Assembly (NCBI GenBank): GCA_029706075.1
Contig: JAINUG010000055.1
Location: 3,567,885 to 3,631,884, forward strand
Source: Aldrovandia affinis
Taxonomy: Eukaryota; Chordata; Actinopteri; Notacanthiformes; Halosauridae
Length of the DNA: 64,000 bases
Reading direction: 5' to 3'
The position numbers were made by a program, and so were the translations under genes. The notes beneath the pieces were generated by a model. The model did no database searches. It was not told the origin of the DNA and saw nothing but the letters and a program-made list of their open reading frames with translations. Shown one piece after another: positions 19,125 through 31,699 of this stretch; the stretch's first letter is position 1, and each line of letters starts with the position of its first letter.

Positions 19125-21622
19125 CGAATAAGCATCGGAATCCCCTTTGTACCACACACAGATCACCAACGAAGGCAGAGTTACGACAGTGTGGTGAATA
19201 AAAATGGCAGGCAGATACTTCAGCTCTGCAAAGGCCTGGGTCTGCACATCGTCAATGGTAGACTATACCATCACAGACATGGACCCAGAATATATTAATG
19301 CATTTATAGTCATGCCACAAACAACCCTATCAGACCACAGCCAGGTAACTCTATACTTGAGTAAATCAGAGCAGGCCCTGAAAGATCAACATCCTGGAGC
19401 AAAGCTTTTCAACCTGGAGCCCAAATACAAGTGGAGCCAGACCAGTGCTGCAGAATACCAGGCAGCACTGGGCAGTGCTGAAATAGAGAGGATGCTGAAT
19501 AACTTTCAGCATACACAATAACCATGCAACGAGGAAGGTTTAAACTTGGCTACAATTTTTTAACAGTATATTTGTTGAATTAGCAATAAAAAAAATTCAC
19601 AGCTAGGAAGCAGTTGAGAAAGCTGTCAAACCATAAACACAGGAAGCCCAGTGACACCGAAGGATGCCTCAGATACCATCAGGCCCTAAAACTGTACAAA
19701 AAGCTCCTGAATTGGAAAAATAAGCAATATGTCCAAAGAACTTGAAAATTGAAAATGCAATTCAAGAAAGCACTTTTTGAGATTTGTGTAAAAAACTAAA
19801 TTAATCAAATACTAGAGAAAACATTACAGAATAGTAATATCTGGAAAAAAACACTTTGAAGAACTTCAAATTGGAAGCATGAATTGAAAGCAACACATGT
19901 ACTGTAATTCCATTCAGACCTCAATATACCAAAACCTAAAATACCTAGAGACTAAAATGAAAGACAATCAAAACCCCTTGCACACCCCAATCACTTTACA
20001 ATAATTAAAACACCAACTGAAAACCCTGAAGACCATTAAAGCATGTGGACCTGAGGGTATCAGGGCAGAAATGCTGAAAAACAGCTGCCCTAAACTACCC
20101 AAAGCCCTCCTCAAACTATTTAACTTAGTCCTGAATACTGGGTGTTTCCCTAAGATCTGGACCCAAGGCTTGATTACACCTATATTTAAAAGTGTTGACA
20201 AATTTGACCCAAGCAATTACTGAGGCATCTGTGTGAGCAGTAATCTGGGGAAGGTTTTCTGCAGTATAATGAATACCCAGTTACTGGCCTTCCTTACCAA
20301 ACACAATGTCTTGAGTAACAGTCAAATTGGCTTTTTACCAAATCATCGCACCTCTGACCATATTTACACACACACGCATAAACAAACATGTCCACCAAAC
20401 AAACAAAGGGAAAATATTTGCATGGTTTGTTGATTTAAAAAAAGAATTAGACTCAAATCAATTTTGGCATGAAGGACTATTCTTTAAAATCTTACAGAGA
20501 GGTGTAGGGGGTAAATTCTATGACATCATAAAATCTATGTATACAGAGAATAAGTGCAGTATCAGAATTGGAACTAAAAGAACTGAATTCTTTACTCAGG
20601 AATGTGGAGTGAAACAGGGCTGCAGTCTGAGTCCAACACTCTTCAACATTTATATGAATTATTAATTTATCAATGAATTGGCCACAGTGTGGAACAGTCT
20701 GCTGCTCCTGGTCTCACTTTACATGATAAATAAATACAATTCTTACCCAATGCGGATGACCTGGTTCTGCTGTCACCCACAGAACAGGGGTTACAGCAGA
20801 ACCTGTTATACCTAGAGCAGTTCTGTCAGACCTGGGCACTGACAGTAAATCTGTATAAGACCAAAACTATGGTCTTCCATAAAAAAGCCAGGTCTCAGGG
20901 AAACAGGTACGACTTCACCTTGGGAGCCAAAATCATGGAGCACACCACCAGCTATACTTACCTGGGTCTGGTGATTAGTGCTTCAGGGAGCATCAACATG
21001 GCAATAAATACATTAAGGGACAAAGCACACAGGGCCTACTAAACAATAAAAAAAACAAATTATTTGATAGTATTATCCAACTCATCCTCCTTTATGGAGC
21101 CATCTTTATGGCGTTAAATATGGGGCCCCCTATTAAACACCAAACTATGGGATACAAATGTGTGTTACATATTCACAGAAATGCCTAATAATCCATACAG
21201 GGCCACATTAGGCTGATTCCCCCTTCTTCTCCCTGTTATAAAATTCTGGGATCATCTAAACCAGGCTGATCCACACTGCTACCAGCACAAAGCACTGAAA
21301 ACCAACCAGCTCTGCCCAGAGAAAGACCCCCTGGGACAACTGGCCATGCAATACCAAACTGTACACAATGTACACCAAATTACACCAGCAAATTTTTTTT
21401 AAAATGTACTAAACAAACAAAAATGTGTACATTTGTGATTGGCTTGAAGAAACAAAATAATTTAAGAGAGGGTGTGGGCTAAATGTGCTATGTTCTATGC
21501 TTATATATGTATCTGTCTCATATATGGAACAGAGGTTCCGTATACTGTTTGTTAAAATTGTGTAATGTGGGGTATATATGTGTGGAAGGGGGTGGGTTGT
21601 TTGTTAGTTAAAATGCTGTAAT
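19125..21622 (+). pseudogene. LINE (family N, copy 1): endonuclease end and reverse transcriptase, broken
   Basis: The endonuclease end reads CKGLGLHIVNG, VDYTITDMDPEYINAFIV and LSDHSQVTLYL (19225-19370). RT blocks: ACGPEGIRAEML (about 20040), SSNLGKVFCSIMNTQLLAFL and NSQIGFLPNHRTSDHI (20233-20360), FAWFVDLKKELDS (about 20420; the Asp of motif A is kept), GVKQGCSLSPTLFNIYMN (about 20605-20660), then NADDLVLLSPTEQGLQQNL (about 20750), where the family FADD has become NADD. Copy 2 at 25130-28925 shares the wording. Frameshifts and stops throughout. The 3' boundary is approximate, and the canonical tail seen in copy 2 was not found. Confidence 0.85.
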
Positions 21623-21903
21623 GTTCAGTTCAGTTCAACTTTATTTCACCAGGATAGTCCACTCAGTAACAATGCTGTTTTCCAGGGAGTCCTGGGTACA
21701 TTTACTAAAACAACACGAGACAAAAATGAAAACAATTTAAAAACATATCAATAGCATGACATTCTATACATCCAATCCAGTGTGCTAAAGCCCAACTTTA
21801 AGTTTATATTTGAAAGCCTGCAGATTCGTTTGTTCCCTGGTACACATGTCTAGCTGATTCCAAATAGTGGCTCTGTCACGCCAAAATGTGTCCAGGTGCT
21901 CAG

Positions 21904-22045
21904 GAATGTGTCCGGGTGATGTCATCGGAATTTTGGACTGTAGTTGCTATGCCAACATGACGAGCTTGCATTCCTGAGTGATAAAACCCGGAAGAAAAAT
22001 TTGTCCAGTTGCGAAGAATGTGTCCGGGTGATGTCATCGGAATTC
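21904..22045 (+). repeat. direct repeat, about 111-bp period
   Basis: The block GAATGTGTCCGGGTGATGTC then ATCGGAATT occurs at about 21904-21932 and again at 22015-22043, at the left edge of the insertion that carries the AGCT array. Confidence 0.9.
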
Positions 22046-22075
22046 TTAAACATTAAATAATTATTAAATAATTAA

Positions 22076-22816
22076 ACGTCATTACATTACATTTAGGTGG
22101 CTAGCTACGAATAAGCATTGCTTGCTCAGCTGTACAACTAGCTAGCTGGCTAGCTACGAACATAATATTATAATTATATAGCCAGCTAGCTACGAAGATA
22201 ATAATATGCATTGTCTGTTCAGCTGTACAGTTACGTTAGCTGGCTAGCTACGAATATAATATATGGAAGTCATTACATTACAGCTAGGTGGCTAGCTATG
22301 AATAAGCATTGCTTGCTCAGCTGTACAACTAGCTAGCTGGCTAGCTACGAACATAATATATGAATTATATAGCCAGCTAGCTACGAAGATAATAATATGC
22401 ATTGTCTGTTCAGCTGTACAGCTAAGTTAGCTGGCTAGCTACAAATATAATATATGGAAGTCATTACATTACAGCTAGGTGGCTAGCTACAAATAAGCAT
22501 TGCTTGCTTAGCTGTACAACTAGCTAGCTGGCTAGCTACGAACATAATATATGAATTTTATAGCCAGCTAGCTACGAAGATAATAATATGCATTGTCTGT
22601 TCAGCTGTACATCTAAGTTAGCTGCCTAGCTACGAATATAATATATGGATCGCCTGCTTAGATGGCTAGTGAAATACCTAGCATCACTAACACTAGCTAG
22701 TGCTAGCCAGCTAGCTAGTTGTACAGCTGAGCAAGCAATGCTTATTCGTAGCTAGCCACCTAGCTGTAATGTAATGACTTCCATAAATTATATTCGTAGT
22801 TAGCCAGCTAACTTAG
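22076..22816 (+). repeat. AGCT-rich 191-bp tandem array closed by an inverted partial unit
   Basis: Three units of 191 bp start at about 22081, 22272 and 22463, each containing GGTGGCTAGCTACGAATAAG, a CAGCTGTACAACTAGCTAGC block and TAATATATGGAAGTCATTAC. A fourth, partial unit lies in opposite orientation at about 22706-22816, so the array begins with GTCATTACATTACA and ends with its complement TGTAATGTAATGAC. The outline is that of a palindromic MITE whose interior expanded in tandem. No coding capacity. Confidence 0.85.
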
Positions 22817-22968
22817 TCAGTCCTGTTGGAAGGTCATTCATATATATGCAAAACAGAAAAGGCCCAAGTACACTTCCCTATCGCACACCACAGCTACATG
22901 GGGCTAGATTGGACTGGCCATTTGGGAATTTGACATATTGACTCCTCCCTTGTAGATACGATTGGAAC

Positions 22969-23316
<348 letters not shown>

Positions 23317-24059
23317 ATTGGAACCATTTCTTTGTGATACAGTCAAAAACAATCTTTTGTAATTTTCCAAGTAATGTTTCGTGCCGAACAGTATCAAATG
23401 CCTTTTTTAAGTATAGGGATAATGCAGTAGTGACTTCCTGTCTGTTTGAGGCCGATTTAATGTCTTCAACCACTTTTTTCACTGCAGAAGCTGTGCTATG
23501 CATTTTCCTAAATCCGCTTTGACTGGCAGTGAGGATGTTATTCTCATTGTGGTAATCAAAGATCTGTTTATGAACCAGTTTTTCCAGGACTTTGGATGCC
23601 ACACAGAGGATGGAGACAGGGCGATACTTTTCCACCTCAGTCTGGGCACCTGCTTTATGTTTTGGTGTTACCTGCACAATTTTCCATTATTCAGGTACCT
23701 CCTCAGTGGCAATTGATCAATTGAAGACGTGCCAAAGGTTTCACTATAAGAGAAGCAGCATCTCTCAGCAACTTGGGTGGGATTTTGTCTGGACCAGTAG
23801 CCTTGTTGGCTTTTATTTTAATCAGTGAATTTAACACTGTTATTTCCATAACTGGTTGCAAACTAAAAGTGCCATAACCTATTGGCATATATTGCAGTGG
23901 GTCTATAGGGGGCAGATATTTGGTCAGCAAGCTTGGCAGCTCAGGTTAAAAAGTAGTTGTTAAATTCTACTGCTATCTCATCAGGCTTACTGATCTTTAG
24001 ACTATTGTCATTTCAGATACTTGAGGTTACCTGGGTGGCTCTGGCCTTTCCTGTGAAAA

Positions 24060-24340
24060 CGTCTATAACCTCCCCCACAAACTCGCCGCCCGTCTCCTTT
24101 GAGACAGAACTCACTGACCCTCTTTCTGGAGACACCCTTTCATGCTTCACAGTGAGTTTGTGCTGACCACCCCCCTCCCTTAGGAGTGGACAGCTGAATG
24201 CCGTCCCCAATTGGGGCTAACGGCCAGGGCCAGTCTGGCAGAGATGGGTTTCGAACCGCATCCCTGATAGGCAGCTCACACTTGTACAGCACCAGCCAAA
24301 TACGGGTGCGTTAGACTGCTATGCTATCCGCCAGCCCCCC
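24060..24340 (-). mobile_element. tRNA-derived SINE (SINE B) inside LINE R
   Basis: On the minus strand: GGCTGGCGGATAGCATAGCA head, TCTAACGCACCCGTATTTGG, box B-like GCGGTTCGAAACCCATC, then TCTGTCTCAAAGGAGACGGG and GGCGAGTTTGTGGGGGAGG. LINE coding sequence continues on both sides. Ends approximate. Confidence 0.75.
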
Positions 24341-24835
24341 ACATTATTTGTTTTTATAGCAATTCTTCTTGCTATATCTTGTTGCTCCATGATACCCCTA
24401 AAGCTTTCAGTCATCCAAGAAGATGGTGTTCTTCTCACCTTTGCTTTTTCTGCCTGAGGAAATCCATAAAAATACATTTTTGAAAGATTTCCATGCTGTA
24501 TTTACATCATTACATTTCAGAACAATCCCCCAATGGGCTGTTTTGAGAGAATCAATAAACAGTTGTTGACTATCCTGTTTGTAATATCTGTATGTCAGAA
24601 TAAGTGGTTGCTTTTCTTTCCCCACTGCATCTCTGTTGCATATCATTATGATGTTGTGGTCTGACAGTCCCCATGCCACAGATTTCCATGATGTATACCT
24701 CTCTAGGTTAGGCACAAAGAAGTTATCAATACATGTTGAAGAGGTCTCAGTAATTCTGCCTGCAGTAGTCACTCTGAGCCTGAGAAAGGCGGGCGCTATA
24801 TGCATGCCAACATTGATTTTTGTGTTAAGAGGGGG

Positions 24836-25129
24836 CTAATCTCTACACAGCAAGCCTCTATGCCTTCCCCCTCCAGCCCAGCTCTCCTGTGTGATTGGAT
24901 AGACTGTTGTATGCACACCCCAACACCTCCACCCTGCCTGTTTCTGTCTCTTCTGTAAAATGTACGTATATCCATTTATATCAACAACAGAGCTAGGGAT
25001 GCAATCTGAGAGGCGTGTTTGTAAAATGTAAATGTACCTTGTAAAATGCACTCACCAGGCCTTTTCTCCAGTTAGGGAAACCATGCTGTTTAGGGCCAGG
25101 ATTTTGCTCCACATCTCCACAGATAAAAG
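24836..25129. other. unassigned DNA between two LINEs
   Basis: It ends with TGTAAAATGTAAATGTAC-like repeats near 25020, possibly an old LINE/SINE tail. No gene seen. Confidence 0.4.
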
Positions 25130-26319
25130 GAGACATGTGGGCTTATGCAAGTTATCTGGCTTGGATTAAGAGCAGATTGCTGTTCCCATTTTAGAAGATG
25201 TACAGTAGGATCCTTGGGTGGGATGATTGTATCACTGAAATCTTGTCCAAATCTTGCCATTTTGCTCCTTCAGTGTTGGAGCAGAGTAGAAAATACAATA
25301 AAAATAGGCCCCAGTACTGCCAGAGAGATGGACTACATCAGCACAGCAGGAAACCAGCACATATTTGGAGACACCTCTCTGTGCCACACTCCCATTACAG
25401 CGCAGCGGAACAGCCACAACGTGTGGTAAATAAGAGTGGGAAGCAGGTACTGCATCTCTGTAAAGGTCTGGGTCTGTACATAGTCAATGGAAGGACCAGT
25501 GGGCCTCTCTTGGAAGATTCACATATAGCTCAGGATTAGGCAGTAGTGTTGTAGACTACGCCATCACTGACATGAACCCAAGATACATAAATTAATTTGT
25601 TGTCAGGCCGCAAGCCCCACTATCTGACCACTCTCAAACCGTGCTTTACTTGAAAGCGAGAGACCAACAAAGCACTGACCAAAACCCGACTGAAAAACGG
25701 ATTCCCTTGAGACCAAGGTATATATGAAAAAAACTAAAAACAAGCATGACTAGCACAACAGTGATCAACCTCTTAGAAAGTTTTCAATTAACGAATTATC
25801 CAATTGACTCAAATTGAATCAATTCTGCCACTAACAAACTAAATTATACATTTGAAACATTGGCTTTTCTATCAAACTTGAAAAACAAGACAATAAAACA
25901 ATGCAAAGGAGACACAACAATGAGAATTGTTTTGACCAAGAATGTGTTTCCACTAGAAAAAAACCTATGCGAGCTTTCCAACAAAAAACACAGAGAACCT
26001 ACCAGTTAAGAGCTATGCCTCAAATACTCACTGGCCCTAAAATAATATAAACAACTCCTCAAAAGAAAGGATCAATACATGACAAACAAATAAAACCAAA
26101 TAGAAAAGGCAATTGACCAAAACCCTTTCTGGGATTTATATTAAAAAATGTATGATAAAAAACAAAAAAAAGAATTGCCAATTCAGAATGGTACCATATG
26201 GAAAAATTATTTTGACTGCCTTTACAAAAACATAGAAATCACTGATCAAAACCCAGATCAGAAGAATCTAAAAATAAATTTGCATATATTTGAAAAAACT
26301 ATTAAAAATAATCAAAACC

Positions 26320-27131
26320 TACACTCCCGGTCAAAAGTTTTAGAACACCCCTATTTTCCAATTTTTACTGAAATTTAAGAAGTTCAAGTCCAGTGAATAA
26401 CCTGAAATGGTATAAAGGTAAGCGGTAAACTGCCAGAGGTTAAAAAAAAAAGTTTAGGTTACCAAAAACTGAAAAATTATCTTTAATTTTTTGGCAGTGA
26501 GTAGTTTCCTACACCATCAAAAGGCACTTGGAAACTGGTGGAAACTCTGACAGGAAGAGGTCTGACAGACCCAAAGCCACAACAAAATCAGAAGACAAGT
26601 TTCTGAGAATCAACAGTTTGCGTGATAGGCGGCTCACAGGACAACAGCTTCAAGCACAGCTTAACACTGGTCAAAGTAAGGAAGTCTCAGTTTCAACTGT
26701 GAAGAGAAGACTTCGAGCTGCAGGTTTGACAGGTCGAGTGGCAGTAAGAAAGCCATTGCTAAGATGGCAAAATAAGAAAAAAAGGCTTGCCTGGGCCATG
26801 AAGCACCACCAGTGGACTACTGAAGACTGGAAGAAGGTCTTAAATTTTGAAAGGTTTTTGTAGGTCGTCGAGTAGGCAAAAGGATGGTTCCTCAGTGTGT
26901 GACACCAACTGTCAAACATGGAGGAAGAAGCGTGATGGTCTGGGGCTCTTTTGCTGGATCCAGAGTCGGCGACTTGCACAGACTGTTAACCCACGTTAAC
27001 CCATTACCTGTTCCTTGAAAAGGGCCTTTTTTTATAACTCTGAAATGTACATTATTATTATTTTGAACTGCTTAAATTTCAGTAAAAACTGGGAAAATTG
27101 GGGTGTTCTAAAACTTTTGACCGGTAGTGTA
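26320..27131 (+). mobile_element. Tc1-like transposon (copy 4), internally deleted
   Basis: Bounded by TA at 26320-26321 and 27130-27131. About 58-bp inverted repeats: left CACTCCCGGTCAAAAGTTTT and TTTTTACTGAAATTTAAG, right the complement with CACTACCGGTCAAAAG. About 810 bp, half the usual Tc1 length. Confidence 0.92.
26505..26990 (+). pseudogene. Tc1-like transposase of copy 4, deleted
   Basis: DNA-binding half well preserved: TIKRHLETGGNSDRKRSDRP, LTGQQLQAQLNTGQSKEVSV and STVKRRLRAAGLTGRVAVRK, then WAMKHHQWTTEDWKKVLNFE. The expected WTDESKFEIF segment with the first catalytic Asp is lost at about 26850. VPQCVTPTVKHGGRSVMVWG-like wording follows in another frame. The region with the second Asp and Glu is deleted. 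Confidence 0.85.
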
Positions 27132-28925
27132 CTTGACTTCGCAATCACAATTTAGGAAATTAAAAAGCATATCCAGACCCTTAAAAACAATGCAGCATGT
27201 GGGCCGAAAATGAAATGAAATGCTAAAATACAGCAGCCCTGAGCTACAAAAGAACAAAACATAGAACTTCGGACCACATTTACACCCTACACGCCCTAAT
27301 ACAGCAATACATCAAAATTCATAAAGGCAAAATATTTTCAAACAAGGGCATGGAATGAGACAGGGATGCAATCCTACACTGTTCAATATTTATATCAATG
27401 AATTGGCAACAATGTTGGAACAATCTGCAGCCCCTGGCCTCAATCTCCACAACACTGAAATTAAGTTCCTGCTCTATGCAGATGACTTGGTCTTGTTGTC
27501 TCCCACAGAACAGGGGTTACAGCAGAGCCTGTCTTTCTTAGGAGTTGTACTGTCAGAGATGGGCACTGACAGTAAATCTGGACAAGACCAGGGTTATGGC
27601 ATCCCAGAAAAAAGCCAGATCTCAGGGAAACAGGTACCGCTTCACCCTGGGTGACTCTGTGTTACTGTACTAGTTATATGTGCCTTGGACTAGTAATCAG
27701 TGCAACAGGGAGCTTCAGCCTGACAATACATGCACTAAAAGAAAAAGCTTGGAGGGCTTTCTATGCAATAAAAACTAGATTCGGTCAAACTAAAATACCT
27801 ATAAGAATAACTCAAAATATTATACAATCATATTATTATACGGCAGCAAAGTATGGGGCCCTATTTCCAACACCGACTTGAAAACCCCCACAGAAATGTT
27901 TCAATTAGAATTAGCTAAGAACATCCTGCATATTCACAGAAATGCACCAAATAATGCCTGCAGAGCAGAACTGGGCCTATTCCCTCTGCTTCAGATCCAA
28001 ATGTAAAAAAAAGGCGACTACGTTCTGGTGCCACTTAAATCAGGCAGACAAGTACTCACTAAAATACAAAGCCCTACTGAGCAACCAGATCTCCCAAAAC
28101 AAGGATCCCCTGGGCCAACTGACTCTGAGGCTCATTGAACAGAGCCACACCAAAATCAATGACCCTCAGAACCAAAATAGAGATAAAATAATTCCCAAAA
28201 CAACAATAAAAAAATAGATCTACATTTGAAAAACAAATACACTGAAAATTGAAAAGGGCATTAAAATCTATAAACAAACTTCAGTGCTATCAGGCCCTAA
28301 ACAGAAGCATTACATTGGCAGCATACCTGGAAGAAAAAAAACTCAAAGGAAGGACAAATTCCACAGTACAGATTCAATGACCACAGTCTTGAAATAGAGA
28401 AAGGCAGACACAAAAGGCAGGAAAAATCTTGGATGCCCAGAGATCAAAGACTGTGCAGCCATTGTGAGCTGCAAGAGACGGAGACAGAGATGCACTTCCT
28501 GTTATCCTGTTCAAAATACAATACATGACACATTTCTCTATAAATTTGAAAAAACGATTTCAGAGTTCATCCTCTTTCCCAACATACAAAAATTCCCATC
28601 GTATTAGAGAGGATGGAAAAACTATTAATCTGGCAGCTAAATATGTATCATCCTGCCATATCATGAGTGACAGTGGGTAGATGAATACAAAATAAAACGT
28701 GTGTGTAATGATGTATGTGTATGTTTGTGCATGTATTGTATGTGCATGTATGTATGGGTTTATACATATGTAAGGTACATGTGTAACATACAGTATATGA
28801 TTGTTTATTATTGTTACTTTATTGTTTGCATTGTTATTGATTGTACAATGTATACTATGGTTTTGCTTTAGCAACACAATTGTATTTGTCATGCCAATAA
28901 AGCTCCATTTGAATTTGAATTTGAT

Positions 28926-29057
28926 GCATATATGCACATCTAAATGGACCTCTGTGTTATAGTGCTCTGAAGCTCTCTGTCCTGGAACAGTGAGGGTTCA
29001 CTCAGTGGTGTTTTAGAAACGTGATGATTCAAAATGTAATAACATACATGTATGCTG
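28926..29057. other. unassigned DNA
   Basis: Short spacer after the LINE tail; nothing recognised. Confidence 0.4.
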
Positions 29058-29345
29058 CATGTATTGTATCATTTACAATTCAGTTATTGGTCAGCTGCTT
29101 TTATCCAAGGGGACTTCTAAGAGTGCAGTAATGTGGCTCTCGCTAGAGCTATCGAACAATACGTTTAACGATGTTTTCCAATCATTGATGGTCATGCCAC
29201 AAAACCTGTCATACAAAGCAAAGACAATGATTTTAATATTATAAATTGAGGTGAAGTTTGAAAAGGTGAGTTTCCAATCTTTTTTCGGAAGATGGGTAGA
29301 GATTCTGCCATCCTGACCGAGTGGGAAGGTCATTGTTGACCACAT
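29058..29345 (-). mobile_element. old L2-related LINE 3' end
   Basis: The plus strand carries GCTTTTATCCAAGGGGACTT (degraded tail), GTCATGCCACAAAACCTGTC and CCTGACCGAGTGGGAAGGTC. It parallels 51293-51680 closely in order and spacing and 11130-11500 more distantly. Non-coding relic. Confidence 0.7.
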
Positions 29346-30169
29346 CACAAGATGAGAGTGAGTGAATTATGTTTTTCCAGATTAAATGGACATGTAAAAA
29401 TGATTACTACCCCCAATACTTGTATATATATATATAATATTCTTCTCCACTCTTAACTACTATTTACCCTTTTTTTGGGTTATGCACTCCCTTTCCCCCC
29501 ATTTTTTATCCATGGAAATTACAGAAGCAGAACAAAGTGAAAAAACTCTACAAAGAGGCCCAGATATTTCACACTTCTTAAATCTAGCCTTTGGCAACCA
29601 TCATGCAGTGAAGATAGACAGTAAGTCAAAAAGTCTTCAGATAATGTGTAACTTTCTGCCAAGCTGAGACAGCACTTTTGGGCCACATTCTTTTTTCAGA
29701 TGCTCTGCCTTGACGGATCTATGTGGTTTGATGAAGTCATGTATTATACATTTCCCACTTTACACGTGACAACATAGGTGTCAAGAGATTGAAATGCAAC
29801 CATAAGAACCGGTTGCTCGGGCGGCGTGAGGGTCGCTTCTGTGCAAGCTCGATCTAAAAAAAACCTTTCATGACTACAATGAATGAAACAATAATTGAAT
29901 TAAATTCAGTCCACTTGAAAGTCATTTTGCTTCTTTCACTCAGTTACATGATGGTGTGAAATGAGTTTGAGAAGAGACCCGCACATCCCTATAAACACTC
30001 TTATAGAGCATTTCCAATGGGGTCTTTGAGAAGAAGGGAAAAGTCTTCTTCGCCTCCTTGCCTCATGCTGTGTTCTGAACTTGTGCTGGCTGGAGGTCCA
30101 GGTCCTGTCCATCAAGTGCAATAACCCATGATGAAGGCCATTGGAGTTTAAAATGTGTGATTCTGTGTG
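29346..30169. other. unassigned DNA
   Basis: A short TA run near 29425. No gene or repeat recognised. The 106-codon minus-strand frame at 29936-30256 runs through the SINE that follows and looks like chance. Confidence 0.4.
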
Positions 30170-30315
30170 GCTCAGTAGGTAGAGCATGGCGTTGACAATG
30201 CTTAGGTTGTGGGTTCGATTCCCATTGGGGCCATATATACTGAAAAATGTATGCATTCACTACTGTAAGTCGCTTTGGAGAAAAGCGTCTGCTAAATGGC
30301 GTACATTACATTACA
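30170..30315 (+). mobile_element. tRNA-derived SINE (SINE A)
   Basis: Head TTCTGTGTGGCTCAGTAGG, box A GCTCAGTAGGTAGAGCATGG, box B GTTGTGGGTTCGATTCCCA, then TGTATGCATTCACTACTG, tail GTAAGTCGCTTTGGAGAAAA and GCGTCTGCTAAATGGCGTAC. Hairpin stem CGCTT/AAGCG intact. Best-preserved SINE A copy here. Confidence 0.93.
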
Positions 30316-30378
30316 AAATGCTTATTACAGGCCCAATTAAACGTCAGCATTGTGCAGCGTGCAAAAGTGGCTCTGTTT

Positions 30379-30537
30379 CGTCTCGGAGGATGTGGTTCGG
30401 CACCTTTGTCACTGCCAGTCCCAGGGTTGCAGCTACGTGCTCATAGTATGAGGGAAGGGATAGTTGAATTAGAAATAGAGTACAACTGGCTACCAAATTG
30501 GGAGAAAATGGGAAAAAATCTGAAACAAAAAAACTAA
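30379..30537 (+). mobile_element. SINE B, 3' part
   Basis: TCGTCTCGGAGGATGTGGTT, then TACAACTGGCTACCAAATTG, GGAGAAAATGGGAAAAAATC and TGAAACAAA, the same order as in 6375-6780. The tRNA head is missing. Confidence 0.85.
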
Positions 30538-31289
30538 ACAGTGAAGGACTGCCTCAGTGCAGTGAAGTTGTCTCCTTGGCTAACCTGCACAGCCCCTGAG
30601 ATGAGAACGGGCCAGAGCATTTCGAAACCACGTCGGGAAGCTCAGCGGTTTGGGCTCGATGCTCAGAAGGGAGATTAGAAACTGCCCCAAGGTGAAGCTG
30701 GGCACCAAGCAGAGGTGGGGAATATCATGAAGAGAAAATGTGTCGGGAGACTGGGGGGAAATTACCATCCTAGTGAGGTGTAAATAGGGCTGGAGAAAAA
30801 TAAAAACACTTTGAGAGAAAATATTTCTGCAAAATACATTCAGCAAAAACTTCGCTAAATAAAATTCCCCAAATCATACAAACCAATTTAACCATGATTA
30901 TTTCTATCACCGATTGGCCATCTATCACGGCTCTATTGTATAAGACCCATCATTGTATAAGAATCTTTGCTTATAGGGAGATAGACAAAAGTGAATAGAA
31001 AATAGGCTTTTATAGTGGGGGGGGCTAGTATACAACTCCACTGTAACTGCATTTGATTGGTGTTAATGTCTTTGGAAAGTGTAATAACGTACGGTGGGTT
31101 ATTTTTTTCCACATGTAATGCTGTCTTGCTACCCACTTCGTCCCCTCTCATGATCCAACAGTGGGGCTTGACCCAAAGGCCAGGAGCAGCTATCTGATCC
31201 TGAGGTCCTCCTCAAACTAGAGCTCAAGATGCGATAATGGCCTACCCTCTTAACATGTGCCCTGCACACCCAAAGAACTTTCCAACATT
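30538..31289. other. unassigned DNA
   Basis: No gene or familiar repeat seen. Confidence 0.4.
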
Positions 31290-31520
31290 TTTCTCAGAAT
31301 TTGATAGTCAATTGTACCCTTTTATTACTCAATTTATTCAATTACCCCCCCACCCGCCCCCACGAGCCCACCACATGGAACTACTGGACCAGCCACTACT
31401 CTGGGACCGGTAATGTCAAAGGCGCCAAACCACCTCATCCAAGACGGAACATGTCAAGCCATCAACCGCAATCATGGCCTACCTCCTTAGCACGTGGCCC
31501 AAAAATTCTGCCCAGCCACA
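31290..31520 (-). mobile_element. SINE B, diverged
   Basis: Plus strand shows GTCAATTGTACCCTTTTAT, CCCCCACGAGCCCACCAC, GACCAGCCACTACTCTGGGA and AAGACGGAAC, the complement of the SINE B body and tail. Head not recognisable. Confidence 0.65.
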
Positions 31521-31699
31521 TCAAGACTTCTTTGTACTCTTTTGTACTATTAAACTGTGGGGGGAATTTTTTTCTTTTCTCTTTCATAATAATTTCTCAG
31601 CAATAATTTTCGTTCTTTCTCAGCATAATTGCTCGGTTTCACAACTATCATTTTTCTCTTATGATCTTATGCTAATAAAAGATGAGCTGGACCAGACAG

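Larger units (their letters stand above)
25130..28925 (+). pseudogene. LINE (family N, copy 2), broken by a Tc1
   Basis: Plus-strand fragments: VNKSGKQVLHLCKGLGLYIV (about 25425-25490), SSVVDYAITDMNP-like and LSDHSQTVLYL-like wording in shifted frames (25545-25650). After the Tc1 insertion (26320-27131): GMRQGCNPTLFNIYINELAT (27350-27410), KFLLYADDLVLLSPTEQGLQ with both motif C aspartates kept (about 27465-27520), and YMCLGLVISATGSFSLTIHA with ALKEKAWRAFYAIKTRFGQT (about 27675-27785). The C-terminus has RQEKSWMPRDQRLC and EMHFLLSC-like zinc-knuckle wording (28420-28510). The 3' end is intact: ATGCCAATAAAGCTCCATTT then short TTGAA repeats at 28890-28925. Dead but fairly complete. Confidence 0.85.
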
